Shown in pieces: positions 29,774 through 39,405 of a DNA stretch of 64,000 bases. The translations under genes were made by a program, and so were the position numbers. This DNA comes from Pseudomonas tremae (GTDB lineage: Bacteria; Pseudomonadota; Gammaproteobacteria; Pseudomonadales; Pseudomonadaceae): the NCBI RefSeq assembly GCF_001401155.1, contig NZ_LJRO01000031.1:92113-156112 (forward strand), written 5' to 3'. How positions within the stretch are numbered: the stretch's first letter is position 1; every line of letters begins with the position of its first letter. Under the pieces are notes generated by a model. That model ran no database searches. It saw nothing but the letters and a program-made list of their open reading frames with translations, and was not told where the DNA came from.

Positions 29774-32330
29774 ATGGCCAAGCCAGCCAGTGAGTACACG
29801 CGCAAGCGCAATTTTGACGTTACCTCTGAACCCGCCGAGAGCCAGCGCAAAGGCAAGACGAAGCCCGGCGCGCTGAGTTTCGTGGTTCAAAAACATGACG
29901 CGCGCAACCTGCACTATGACTTTCGACTGGAGCTGGATGGCACGCTCAAAAGCTGGGCAGTGCCTAAAGGTCCGAGTCTGGATCCGAAGCAAAAACGTCT
30001 GGCTGTGCATGTCGAAGATCACCCGCTGGATTACGCAGGTTTCGAGGGCAGCATTCCAAAAGGTCAATATGGCGGAGGTGACGTCATCGTCTGGGACAGG
30101 GGCATCTGGCAGCCTCATGGCGATCCGCAAAAGACCTATTCGGAAGGCAAACTCAAATTCACGCTGGTCGGTGAAAAGCTCACTGGCGAATGGGCCTTGG
30201 TGCGCACTCGCCTCAAGGGCAGCGGCAGCAAGGAGCAATGGCTGCTGATCAAGGAAAAGGACGCGATCGCCCGCCCTGCTGACGAGTACGACATTACACA
30301 GGAGCAACCGCGCGCATGTCGGAGCAGGTCGTTCAACGCCTGACCCTGCGAAAGGTAAAGCCAAGGCTGCTGCACCGAAGGCCGCAATGAAGAAGAAACC
30401 AGTCAAATCGAAAACGGTTTTCCCGGACGCGCTTTCTCCTCAGCTTGCGACATTGGTGGACGCCCCGCCTGCAGGTGAATGGCTGTACGAGATCAAGTTC
30501 GACGGCTACCGCATGTTGACGCGAATCCAGAAGGGTGAAGTGTGTTTGTTCACCCGTAACGGCAACGACTGGACCGAGCGTCTGCCAGAACTGGTCAAGG
30601 CGCTCGGTGCCTTAAAGTTGCAGGACAGCTGGTTCGATGGTGAGGCTGTGGTTCTGGACGAGCAAGGGCTGCCTGACTTTCAAGGCCTGCAGAATGCCTT
30701 CGACGAAGGGCACAGTAAAAAGATCCTGTATTACCTTTTCGACATGCCGTTTCTGAGTGGCGAAGACTTGCGCGAGTTGCCGCTGGAGCAGCGTCGTGAT
30801 GCGCTGAAACAAGTGCTCGATAGCCAGCGCAGCCGCTTGTTGCGTTACTCGGATGACTTTCAGGCCGGGCATCAGGACATTGTGGCCAGCGCCGCCGCGA
30901 TGGGGCTTGAGGGCGTGATTGGCAAGCGTGCCGGCAGTGCGTATGTCGGCAAGCGCAATGCCGACTGGATCAAGCTCAAGTGCCGCTTGCGTCAGGAGTT
31001 CGTGATCGTTGGCTATACCGCGCCCCAGGGCAGTCGCTCGGCGTTCGGCGCTTTGCTGCTGGCAGTCAACGACGATAAACAGGGTCTGGTATACGCCGGG
31101 CGTGTAGGCACCGGTTTCACTGAGCAAACCCTGAAGCAGTTGCAAAAAAAGCTGCAACCGCTGCAGCGCGAAGGTTCGCCACTGGGCAGCAAGCTGAGCT
31201 CGGCGCAGGCGCGCGGGGTGCAATGGGTGGAGCCGCAGCAGGTCTGTGAAGTTGAATTCGCTCAGTGGACGCGTGAGGGTATATTGCGTCAGGCCGCTTT
31301 TATCGGTTTGCGCAGTGACAAGCCAGCCAGCGACGTGGTGCGCGAAGAGGCGCAGCCGGCGAAGGTCGCCGATCACACCAAGGCTGCATCCACTGCGCCA
31401 CGCACCGGAAAAAAAACTGCCAAGGGCAGGGTGGACGTGGCGGGCACGGGTATCAGCCATCCGGATCGTGTTATCGACAGCAAGACCGGCACGAAGAAGG
31501 TTGAGCTTGCGCAGTTTTACCAGTCCATTGCCGAGTGGATTCTGCCGCACCTGAACAAGCGTCCGGTGGCCCTGTTGCGTTGTCCGGAAGGCATCGACGG
31601 CGAGCAGTTTTTTCAAAAACACGCCGAACACCTGGCCATCCCGCACATCCGGCAACTGGATCGCACCCTCGACCCCGGCCACGCTGCCCTGATGGAAATC
31701 GATTCGCCCGAGGCGCTGGTCGGTGCAGTGCAAATGGGCACCATCGAGCTGCACACGTGGGCCGCGACACGCGACAGGATCGAGACCCCCGATCATTTCG
31801 TGCTGGACCTTGACCCTGACCCTGACCCTGCGTTGCCTTGGCGCAGCATGATCGAAGCCACGCAGATGGTTCTGGCGGTGCTGGAAGAGCTCGGGCTCGA
31901 GGCCTTCCTCAAGACCAGCGGTGGCAAAGGCATGCACATCATCGTGCCATTGGCACGCCAGGCTGACTGGGGCACTGTCAAAGCGTTCTCAAAAGCTATC
32001 GCCGAGTTTGTCAGCCGCCAGTTGCCCGAGCGCTTTACTGCCACGATGGGGCCGAAGAACCGGGTCGGGAAAATCTTCATCGATTACCTGCGCAACACTC
32101 GCGGCGGCAGCACGGTCACCGCCTATTCGGTACGCGCCCGGCCAGGCTTGCCGGTTTCGGTGCCGATTGCGCTGGATGAGCTGGCCGGGCTGACGTCGTC
32201 TGCGCAGTGGGACATCAACAATCTTGAAGCGCGTCTGAATCAGCTCAAGGACGATCCGTGGGCGGGTTACAGCAACCGCCGCAAGATCACCCAGAAGATG
32301 TGGAAACAACTGGGTGCCAAGCGGCCTTGA
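29774..32330 (+). pseudogene. ligD: ligD, NHEJ DNA ligase D, split by a frameshift
   Basis: The first frame (29774-30343, 189 aa) encodes the phosphoesterase domain (LHYDFRLELDGTLKSWAVPKG, HVEDHPLDYAGFEGSIPKGQ) and runs out of frame into CRSRSFNA and a TGA. The second frame opens at ATG 30387 (647 aa). It holds the ATP-dependent ligase domain, with the adenylated Lys in EIKFDGYRM, and the C-terminal polymerase/primase domain, with DLDPDPDP and KTSGGKGMHIIVPLA. Domain order PE-LIG-POL is the Pseudomonas one. The two frames join if one base is removed near 30311-30317, giving 851 aa. The second frame, read upstream of its ATG, continues the linker (AKGKAKAAAPKAAMKKKP), so this is one broken gene. 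The LIG-POL part might still be made from ATG 30387. Confidence 0.88.
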
Positions 32331-32349
32331 GGGCGATTGACGAGCAAAA

Positions 32350-33693
32350 CTAGAGAATCCGGTACAACAAGCGCTCGACCCTGACGCGACTCACCCTGCG
32401 CAAGAATTTGCGTACGCCCTCGGGGTAATTGGCCAGCGTATCGAGTTCGTCGTATTGATTGACTCGTTGCGTATTGCGCATCAGATGGGCAATTTCGGCT
32501 TCCCGCGGATCGCTCCACTGCGCCTGCGGATCATCGATCAACAGACCGTTTTCCAGGTCCAGATTGAAGGCGCGCGGGTTCAGATTGTTGCCGGTCAGCA
32601 AGGTGTAGCGCTGATCGACCCAGATGCCCTTGAGGTGGAACGTGTTGTCCCCATGCTTCCACAAGTGCACGTTCAGACGATGCTGGGCGATTGCCTTCTG
32701 GTGTTTCTGGGCGAAGCGCCGAAGGCTGATCTCATACAGATAGGGCAGGGCCGATATCACCTTGAATGGCTCGTCGGGGTCGATGAAGAAGTCATTGGCG
32801 GTCTTGTCGCCAATGATGATGTCGACATGCACGCCACGCTTGAGTGCCCGGTTGATCTCGCGAGTCACTGCCACCGGCAGGTTGAAATACGGCGTGCAGA
32901 TGGTCAACTGGATCTTGCTCGAGGCAATGAGGTCGCAGATCACCCGATTGAGCCTGTTGCGCGGGCCGACGCCCAGCAGCGGGATCACTCGCAGCTGGCC
33001 GTTTTCCTTGTCGCCCGCGGATGTATCGTAGGCAGCACGCTTCAGATCACCGCGAAAGGCGCGAATTTCACTGCGCAAGCTGCGAGAGGTCGGCGGTGAC
33101 TGCAGGTCCAGACGATGCACGGCAGGGGACGGCAGGATTTCCTGCTGCACCAGTTGCTGGAAGGAGTCGGCTAGCGGCGCGCTTTCTATCAGGTGGTAGC
33201 GGTCAAGGCGGTACTTGTCGAGCTTGTGCAGGTAAACGTTGTTGATGCTTGCGCCGGAATAGATCACGCAGTCGTCGATAACGCTGCCTTTGAGGTGCAA
33301 TACACCGAACAACTCACGGGTCTGCACCGGCACGCCGTAGATCGGCACCTCTTCGTCGTATTCCAGGTTCTGCGCCTGATACCAGGTCGAGTTGCCCGGC
33401 TGGCGTCCGGCACCGATCAGGCCACGCTGCGCGCGGAACCAGTCGACCAGCACTACTACATCCAGCTCTGGACGGGCTTTCTTGGCAGCATACAAGGCGT
33501 CAAGAATTTCCTGGCCGGCCTCATCCTGCTGCAGGTACAGAGCGATTATATAGATGCGGCGAGTGGCCGAAGCGATCTTCTCCAGCAGACAGCGCCGGTA
33601 GTCGGCGGCAGAAGGAACGATGGAGATTGCATCGCTCGGCAAGGCAAAACCGTGAAGCGCTGCCAGGGTCGAGCGTCTGAAAGTGGACTGCAT
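32350..33693 (-). CDS. pssA: CDP-diacylglycerol-serine O-phosphatidyltransferase (PLD type)
   Basis: 447-aa phospholipase-D-fold enzyme making phosphatidylserine from CDP-diacylglycerol and L-serine. It is peripheral on the inner membrane, as in E. coli PssA. Two HKD-like motifs are visible, HLKGSVIDDCVIYSGASINN and HLKGIWVDQRYTLLTGNNLN. The length agrees with E. coli PssA (about 450). It converges on ligD with 19 bp between stops. Confidence 0.92.
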   Translation of the reverse strand: MQSTFRRSTLAALHGFALPSDAISIVPSAADYRRCLLEKIASATRRIYIIALYLQQDEAGQEILDALYAAKKARPELDVVVLVDWFRAQRGLIGAGRQPGNSTWYQAQNLEYDEEVPIYGVPVQTRELFGVLHLKGSVIDDCVIYSGASINNVYLHKLDKYRLDRYHLIESAPLADSFQQLVQQEILPSPAVHRLDLQSPPTSRSLRSEIRAFRGDLKRAAYDTSAGDKENGQLRVIPLLGVGPRNRLNRVICDLIASSKIQLTICTPYFNLPVAVTREINRALKRGVHVDIIIGDKTANDFFIDPDEPFKVISALPYLYEISLRRFAQKHQKAIAQHRLNVHLWKHGDNTFHLKGIWVDQRYTLLTGNNLNPRAFNLDLENGLLIDDPQAQWSDPREAEIAHLMRNTQRVNQYDELDTLANYPEGVRKFLRRVSRVRVERLLYRIL

Positions 33694-34001
33694 AGGCCTC
33701 TCGATGGGAAAACCAACAGGGTACGAGCTTACACGAGAGTCGCCTGCAGGTGGCTGTCGTCAACCTGTTTCAAGGCATTGCAGTGCGATGGGGGGGATCT
33801 GGTCGTTGTCTGCGACTCCTGTAATGCCAGCGATGGAAAAGCTCCATCGCATGGAGGCCTATGGCCAGACTTGCAACTTCCTGTATGAAATAAACGATAA
33901 CCATTCCCACTAACATCTGATAGCATTTCGCATTACCTTGAGTCGGTCATTTCCAGGAAGGTTTCTTCCGATCTCGCTCATCTCGTCAGCAGGACCTTTT
34001 A
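33694..34001. other. Divergent promoter region between pssA and a TonB-dependent receptor gene
   Basis: 308 bp with no open frame of protein character. A perfect 8-bp hairpin, GCGATGGA (33830-33837) with TCCATCGC (33843-33850), lies in the middle, and two Fur-box-like sites lie to its right. The sequence turns AT-rich from about 33880. Confidence 0.5.
33896..33937 (+). promoter_or_regulatory. Two Fur-box-like sites before the TonB-dependent receptor
   Basis: GATAACCATTCCCACTAAC (33896-33914) matches the 19-bp Fur consensus at 12 positions, and GATAGCATTTCGCATTACC (33919-33937) at 11, counted by eye. They lie 65-105 bp before the receptor start. Iron repression of this gene is expected from the family. 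Confidence 0.5.
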
Positions 34002-36188
34002 ATGCACACCCCATCGTTCCCGATGCGCCTTACTTTGCTCGCGTTTTGCTGTTCAGTTGGTTCTCCGGCCTGGGCAGCCTCGGCCACGGCTAGCCCACAA
34101 AGTGGCCCAATGGTGCTTGGAGAAACCGACATCAGCGCCGACAAGACTGCCCCGCATGACCTTCCGCCAGTATACGCAGGCGGTCAGGTTGCCCGTGGCG
34201 GGCAGCTTGGGGTGCTGGGCAATGCCGACCTGATGGACGTGCCGTTCACCATGTCGAGCTACACCGAGCAACTGATCGAAGACCAGCAGGCCGAGGACGT
34301 CGGGGACGTGCTGTTCAATGATGCGTCGGTGCGCCAGTCAAGCGGCTACGCCAACGCTTCGAAGATATTTGTCATTCGCGGCCTGAAACTGGCCACCGAT
34401 GATATTTCCTACAACGGCCTCTATGGCGTACTGCCGCGCCAGATCATATCGACCGATGCACTGGAGCGGGTCGAGGTCTTCAAAGGGCCGAACGCTTTCA
34501 TCAACGGCGTTACGCCAACCGGCTCGGGCATCGGCGGCGGCGTCAACCTGCAACCCAAGCGCGCGAAGGACACACCGACGCGCCGGTTTACCACCGACAT
34601 CAGCAGCGACGGCCGGGTCGGCGAGCATCTCGACCTCGGCCAGCGCTTCGGCGAAGGCAATCAATTCGGCGCACGCCTGAACCTGTCTCAACGCGAAGGT
34701 GAAACCGGGGTCGAAGATGAAGAGCATCGCAGCAAGCTGTTCGCCCTTGGGCTTGATTATCGGGGTGACGACTTCCGCATTTCCGGCGACTTCGCGTATC
34801 AGAAACAGCGCATTAACCAGAGCCGCAACGCGGTGTTCGTCGCCAGCGGGCTGACCCGCGTACCGCATGCGCCAGACTCCGACACCAACTACGCGCCGAA
34901 CTGGACCTGGACCGAAATCGAAGACACTTTCGGCATGACTCGGGCCGAGTACGACCTGAACGATGACTGGACGCTGTACGCCGCAGCTGGCGCCAAGCAC
35001 ACCCGTGAAAACGGTATCTACGGCTCGCCGACCATCATTGACGCAGCTGGCAACACCACAGCTTCGCCATCTTCGATACCGCACGACGAAGACAACAGGA
35101 CCGCGATGGCCGGGATCAACGGCAAGCTGCAGACCGGCTCGGTCAGCCACAAGGTCAACTTCGGCCTGTCCGGTATATGGACCGAGCAGCGCGGTGCGTA
35201 TCTGTTCGGCAGCACGTCCGGCAACAACCTTTACGACCCCGTTTCCCAGGAGCGCCCGGCACTCGACAGTTTCACCGCAGGCGATATGAACGATCCCGGT
35301 ATCACGGGCAAGAGCCGGATGCGCAGCGTAGCGTTCTCCGACACGCTGGGCTTTTTCGACGATCGCCTGCTGCTGACGGCAGGCTTGCGTCGCCAGCAAC
35401 TGCGGGTTCAGGGCTATGACTACAACAGTGGCTCGCGCAATGCTCTGTATGACCAGGCAATCACCACGCCAGTCTACGGCGTGGTGTTCAAGCCCTGGCA
35501 GTACGTGTCGTTCTACGCCAACCGCATCGAAGGTCTTGCTCAGGGGCCGACTGCGCCGAGCACTGTGACGATCAACCCCGGCCAGGTTTTCGCACCTGCA
35601 CGTTCCAAGCAGATAGAGGCAGGTGTGAAACTGGATATGGGCACGTTTGGCGCTAGCCTGGGCGTGTATCGCATCGAGCAACCGACTGACGGGTATCAGA
35701 TTCAGGACGGTCTCGGCACGCGCTATGTCCGCGACGGTGACCAGCGTAACCGCGGCGTCGAAATGAACGTCTTCGGCGAGCCGGTCGTCGGCTTGCGTTT
35801 GCTGGCTGGCCTGACCCTGATGGACACCGAGGTGAGTGGTACTTCAGGTGGCAGCGATGACGGAAACAGGGCGATCGGCGTGCCGACCTTCCAGTTTAAT
35901 GCTGGCGCCGACTGGGACGTGCCGGGTATCGAGGGCGCGGCCATCAGTGCGCGCATGCTGCGCACCGGTGGGCAGTATGTAGATGCGGCAAACACCCTGA
36001 GCATTCCGACCTGGAACCGCTTCGATCTGGGCGCACGCTACACCTTCAACGTCGCACAGAAGGACGTCACCCTGCGTGCCAACGTCGAAAACCTGATGGA
36101 CAAGGATTACTGGGCGTCGGCCAACGGCGGCTATCTGACTCAGGGTGAACCACGCACCTTGAAACTCTCGGGTACTATCGATTTCTGA
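34002..36188 (+). CDS. TonB-dependent siderophore receptor
   Basis: 728-aa outer-membrane receptor. Residues 1-25 are a signal peptide ending PAWAA. A plug domain follows (MDVPFTMSSYTEQLIEDQQA, IRGLKLATDDISYNGLYG, ERVEVFKGPNAFINGVTPTG), then a 22-strand barrel that ends in the typical terminal aromatic (LKLSGTIDF). There is no N-terminal STN signalling domain, so it is not a surface-signalling FpvA/FecA type, and no sigma/anti-sigma pair is nearby. Closest in style to FhuE/FcuA-like ferric-siderophore receptors. The exact siderophore cannot be read from sequence. Confidence 0.88.
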   Translation: MHTPSFPMRLTLLAFCCSVGSPAWAASATASPQSGPMVLGETDISADKTAPHDLPPVYAGGQVARGGQLGVLGNADLMDVPFTMSSYTEQLIEDQQAEDVGDVLFNDASVRQSSGYANASKIFVIRGLKLATDDISYNGLYGVLPRQIISTDALERVEVFKGPNAFINGVTPTGSGIGGGVNLQPKRAKDTPTRRFTTDISSDGRVGEHLDLGQRFGEGNQFGARLNLSQREGETGVEDEEHRSKLFALGLDYRGDDFRISGDFAYQKQRINQSRNAVFVASGLTRVPHAPDSDTNYAPNWTWTEIEDTFGMTRAEYDLNDDWTLYAAAGAKHTRENGIYGSPTIIDAAGNTTASPSSIPHDEDNRTAMAGINGKLQTGSVSHKVNFGLSGIWTEQRGAYLFGSTSGNNLYDPVSQERPALDSFTAGDMNDPGITGKSRMRSVAFSDTLGFFDDRLLLTAGLRRQQLRVQGYDYNSGSRNALYDQAITTPVYGVVFKPWQYVSFYANRIEGLAQGPTAPSTVTINPGQVFAPARSKQIEAGVKLDMGTFGASLGVYRIEQPTDGYQIQDGLGTRYVRDGDQRNRGVEMNVFGEPVVGLRLLAGLTLMDTEVSGTSGGSDDGNRAIGVPTFQFNAGADWDVPGIEGAAISARMLRTGGQYVDAANTLSIPTWNRFDLGARYTFNVAQKDVTLRANVENLMDKDYWASANGGYLTQGEPRTLKLSGTIDF

Positions 36189-36201
36189 TGACTGACTGAA
36201 C

Positions 36202-36223
36202 GGCCGCATCGTCGGATGCGGCC
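36202..36223. terminator. Hairpin between convergent receptor and glpQ genes
   Basis: GGCCGCATC and GATGCGGCC form a 9-bp stem with a GTCG loop 13 bp after the receptor stop and just before the glpQ stop. There is no U-run on either side, so termination strength is uncertain. Confidence 0.5.
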
Positions 36224-36232
36224 TGCCGTCGG

Positions 36233-37375
36233 TCAATAGCCGTTGCGCTTCAGAATCGCATCAATGCTTTCTTTCGCTGGCCGCCCGTAGAACTTCAACA
36301 GTTCGGCGGTGCGGTTAGTGAAAAAGCCGTCTGCGCCATCGTTGCGGATCCGCTTGAAGTCCTCTGCATCGTCCACCGTGTAAGGGTGAATGACCATGCC
36401 TTTCTCGTGGGTCAGGTTGTTCATCCAGGGTTTGACCAAGTCCATGTAGCTCTGGTCACCACCCTTGGCCAACTGCGACGAAGGGCCTGTGCCGATGGCA
36501 CCGTGGGCTTTGGCCCAGTCAATCCAGTTTTCGAATTCCTGCGGCGATTTGACTTCCTGTGCCGCGTAATAGCTGGCCTTGTCCTTGAACCCCGAGTCCT
36601 TGAAGGCAACGTTGGATTTCGGTTCTATCGAGCCTTCGCCAATCCACAGCAACAGTACCTTGGGGATGTTCGGCATTTCTTTTTGCAGCAGTTCCAGGCT
36701 CTGTTTCTCGAACGTCTGCAGGACCACACGGCCCGGCATATGCGCGACGTTGACCTGGCCGGCGGCGGCAGCAGGTCGCTCGCTCAGCCAGCCACGCTTG
36801 GTCAGGACCTTTTTCAGGTCGGCTTCGACACCGGGAAATTTGTTCGGCACCTTGGTCTCGATATACAGCCCTGGCTTGTTGGCGCCGCCCTCGGCGATAT
36901 CGATCACTTCGTCCAGCGTGAGGATTTGCAACCCGGCGTAACTTGCGCGAGCGCGGTCAGGGTAAGCCTTGTTGAACCATGAACCTGCGTCCAGTTGCTT
37001 GAGTTCCGCCAGCGTGAAGGTGCTGACCGGGTCCTTGACCCGCGTCGGGAACACTTCGGCAACGTTGGTGGTGCGTTCCAGCACGTCATCGTGCAGGGCG
37101 ATCAGCACGCCATCCTTGGTGCGCTGGATGTCCATCTCCAGGTAGTCCGCGCCCAGGTCGCGGGCCAGGGTATAGGCCGGAATGGTTTCTTCGGGTGCGT
37201 CGAACGAGGCACCGCGATGGGCGATCGCTGCGGGCCAGGGCAGGCCGTATTTTTCGCTCAACACTTTGCCCGGAGCATCCGCCGCCGCTGCCATCCCGGA
37301 TGACAACATCAGGCTCGACATGACAGCCGCAGCCAGGAGTGTGCGTGTTGACAGCGTGATGGAAAATCCTTGCAT
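36233..37375 (-). CDS. glpQ: Periplasmic glycerophosphodiester phosphodiesterase
   Basis: 380-aa secreted enzyme that hydrolyses glycerophosphodiesters to glycerol-3-phosphate and an alcohol. A signal peptide covers about residues 1-33 (core LLAAAVMSSLMLSSGMAAAA). The GDPD domain starts with AIAHRGASFDAPEETIPAY (catalytic His and Glu), then DYLEMDIQRTKDGVLIALHDD, and ends with VIHPYTVDD and DGADGFFTNRT. ATG 37375 is selected because the signal peptide starts there. The in-frame extension to 37465 is not protein-like. Confidence 0.92.
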   Translation of the reverse strand: MQGFSITLSTRTLLAAAVMSSLMLSSGMAAAADAPGKVLSEKYGLPWPAAIAHRGASFDAPEETIPAYTLARDLGADYLEMDIQRTKDGVLIALHDDVLERTTNVAEVFPTRVKDPVSTFTLAELKQLDAGSWFNKAYPDRARASYAGLQILTLDEVIDIAEGGANKPGLYIETKVPNKFPGVEADLKKVLTKRGWLSERPAAAAGQVNVAHMPGRVVLQTFEKQSLELLQKEMPNIPKVLLLWIGEGSIEPKSNVAFKDSGFKDKASYYAAQEVKSPQEFENWIDWAKAHGAIGTGPSSQLAKGGDQSYMDLVKPWMNNLTHEKGMVIHPYTVDDAEDFKRIRNDGADGFFTNRTAELLKFYGRPAKESIDAILKRNGY

Positions 37376-37630
37376 GGGCGTATGGTTCCTAGTCTGGAGA
37401 GGGCGTCCGAGTGCGTCAGTCGATGGTGCCGCTGGCACGTCGCTGCGAGCAACGATAGCGCACAATCGGATTGCCGAGGTCGGTTGTCACTCAGTCTGTC
37501 CGGCAAATGCGTCCGCTTCATGAACGTGTGGCCTTATCGCGAACGCTTTTTCAAACGAACCTCATTGACGCTGCACAAATGCGTCGAGTCGCGTTACTGT
37601 CAGCGTTTTACAGATCGAGCGAGAGCGTAC

Positions 37631-38563
37631 ATGACAACGGTATTGGTGCTGGTCGAGAACCTGGACACGTATTTGCCGATTCTGGAAAACAGTGGCTTTC
37701 AGCTGATTCGTGCTCCTACGCCAGAGAAGCGTGCCGAGGCGATAGCCACCCATGGTCAAGCGATCAGCGCTGTTGTGACACGCGGGCCATTGGGTTTCTT
37801 TGCCGAGGAAATGGATGCGTTGCCACACCTGCGCATTATTTGCGTGAGCGGGGCAGGTTACGAGAAGGTCGACCTGCCTGCCGCCAAAGAGCGCGGTATT
37901 ACCGTCACCAACGGCGCCGGCGTCAACGCTGACACGGTGGCCGATCATGCGTTGGCACTGCTGTTGTCGCTGGTACGCGATATTCCTCAGGCGGACGCCT
38001 CCGTAAGGCGCAGCGAGTGGCGCAAGGCCGTGCGACCATCAATGGCAGGCAAGCGCCTGGGCATCATCGGGCTCGGGGCCGTGGGGCTGGCCATCGCCAA
38101 ACGTGCGGCGGCTTTCGACATCGTCATCGGCTACCACAACCGCAAGCCGCGCAACGAATGCCCTTACACCTGGCATGCTACTGCGCAGGCGCTGGCTGCC
38201 GAGTCGGATTTTCTGGTGGTTGCCACGCCCGGTGGCAACAGCACCCTGCATCTGGTCGATGCTCAGGTGCTGGAAGCGCTGGGCGCCGAAGGTTTTCTGG
38301 TGAACATTGCCCGGGCCAGCGTTGTAGATACTCACGCGCTGGTCAATGCGCTTCAGACCGAGCAGATCGCCGGGGCTGCGCTGGATGTTTTCGACGATGA
38401 GCCCAACGTGCCGGATGTCTTCAAAACGCTGAACAACGTCGTGCTGACGCCTCATGTGGGAGGTTTGTCGCCCGAGGCGTCGAGAGACAGCGTGCAAAAG
38501 GTCAACGATAACCTGTTGGCGTTCTTTTCCGGGCAGCCGGTGCTCACGCCGGTCAGCGAATGA
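37631..38563 (+). CDS. D-2-hydroxyacid dehydrogenase (glyoxylate/hydroxypyruvate reductase-like)
   Basis: 310-aa NAD(P)-dependent dehydrogenase. The nucleotide motif is GIIGLGAVGLAIAKRA, the catalytic Arg lies in VNIARASVVD, Glu in DVFDDEP and His in LTPHVGGLSPEA. Substrate could be glyoxylate, hydroxypyruvate or another 2-ketoacid, and no neighbour settles it. ATG 37631 begins MTTVLVLVENLD. The long in-frame upstream extension overlaps the glpQ promoter and is rejected. Confidence 0.87.
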   Translation: MTTVLVLVENLDTYLPILENSGFQLIRAPTPEKRAEAIATHGQAISAVVTRGPLGFFAEEMDALPHLRIICVSGAGYEKVDLPAAKERGITVTNGAGVNADTVADHALALLLSLVRDIPQADASVRRSEWRKAVRPSMAGKRLGIIGLGAVGLAIAKRAAAFDIVIGYHNRKPRNECPYTWHATAQALAAESDFLVVATPGGNSTLHLVDAQVLEALGAEGFLVNIARASVVDTHALVNALQTEQIAGAALDVFDDEPNVPDVFKTLNNVVLTPHVGGLSPEASRDSVQKVNDNLLAFFSGQPVLTPVSE

Positions 38564-38670
38564 GACCTTGCAGCGCTGCATGCAGTGTCTTGCCGAGCCG
38601 CCCATTCTGATTGCACTTTTGCCTGTTTATAGTCCGTTCCGATTGCACATAAATGGACAGGGAGCAGGGC

Positions 38671-39405
38671 ATGGGCGTGGCGGCTAAAGCGGTCATAAGC
38701 ATACACATCGGGCTGGTGGGGGATTTTATCGCCGAGGTGCCAGCGCATCGGGCGACCCCTCTGGCTTTGCAGATGGCGGCCGATGTATTGCAGGTTCAGG
38801 TTGATATTGAGTGGCTGCCGACGCCACAGATCGGCGACGGTTCGGGTCTTGGCCGGTTCGACGGTTTGTGGTGCGTGCCCGGCAGCCCGTATCTGCAGAT
38901 GCAGGGTGCGCTGACTGCCATTCGCTTTGCCCGGGAGAGGCGGGTGCCGTTCCTGGGGTCCTGCGGCGGTTTTCAGCATGCATTGGTCGAGTACGCAAGA
39001 AATGGCCTGGGCTGGGCAGACGCCGAGCATGGCGAAACCTCGCCTGGTGCCGCAAACGTCATCATCGAGCCGCTCGACTGCTCGCTGGTCGATGCGCTGG
39101 CGCCGATTCATCTGCAACCCGACACGCTGATTGCTCAGGCTTACCGCACGCTCGATATCGAAGAGCGCTATCACTGTCGCTACGGTCTGCGTCGCGAGTT
39201 GGAATCGTCGCTGTTCGGCGGTGCCCTCAAGGTCAGCGGGCGAGGGCCGGAGGGCGATGTGCGCTGCATGGAATTGCAAGGCCACCCATTCTTTGTGGCC
39301 ACGCTGTTCCAGCCGGAGCGGGCTGCGTTGTCGGGCAGGAATGCACCTCTGGTCGATGCATTTCTTCGCGCCTGCCTCACGGCTGCACAGAGCAATGAAT
39401 CGTGA
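38671..39405 (+). CDS. CTP-synthase C-terminal-like glutamine amidotransferase-fold protein
   Basis: 244-aa class-I GATase-fold protein. The nucleophile elbow GSCGGFQHALVEYARN carries a Cys. At the end, the stretch equivalent to CTP synthase QFHPE reads LFQPE, so the catalytic His is replaced by Gln. I know this group as 'CTP synthase C-terminal region-related (seleno)protein', in which some relatives have selenocysteine at the nucleophile. Here the codon is TGC. ATG 38671 has GGGAG 6 bp upstream, and ATG 38653 is the alternative. It overlaps the next gene by 4 bp (GTGA), so the pair is translationally coupled. The reaction is unknown. Confidence 0.78.
   Translation: MGVAAKAVISIHIGLVGDFIAEVPAHRATPLALQMAADVLQVQVDIEWLPTPQIGDGSGLGRFDGLWCVPGSPYLQMQGALTAIRFARERRVPFLGSCGGFQHALVEYARNGLGWADAEHGETSPGAANVIIEPLDCSLVDALAPIHLQPDTLIAQAYRTLDIEERYHCRYGLRRELESSLFGGALKVSGRGPEGDVRCMELQGHPFFVATLFQPERAALSGRNAPLVDAFLRACLTAAQSNES

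Noticed and set aside
31805..31830. Short tandem repeat TGACCC x3 in ligD
   Set aside because: It encodes the Asp/Pro-rich polymerase motif in frame. It is in-frame by unit length and does not need a separate explanation.
30612..31937. 441-codon open frame on the minus strand
   Set aside because: Antisense to the LIG-POL part of ligD and without protein-family character.
38923..38970. Selenocysteine in the GATase-like protein
   Set aside because: The nucleophile codon is TGC, not TGA, so it is an ordinary cysteine although some relatives are selenoproteins.
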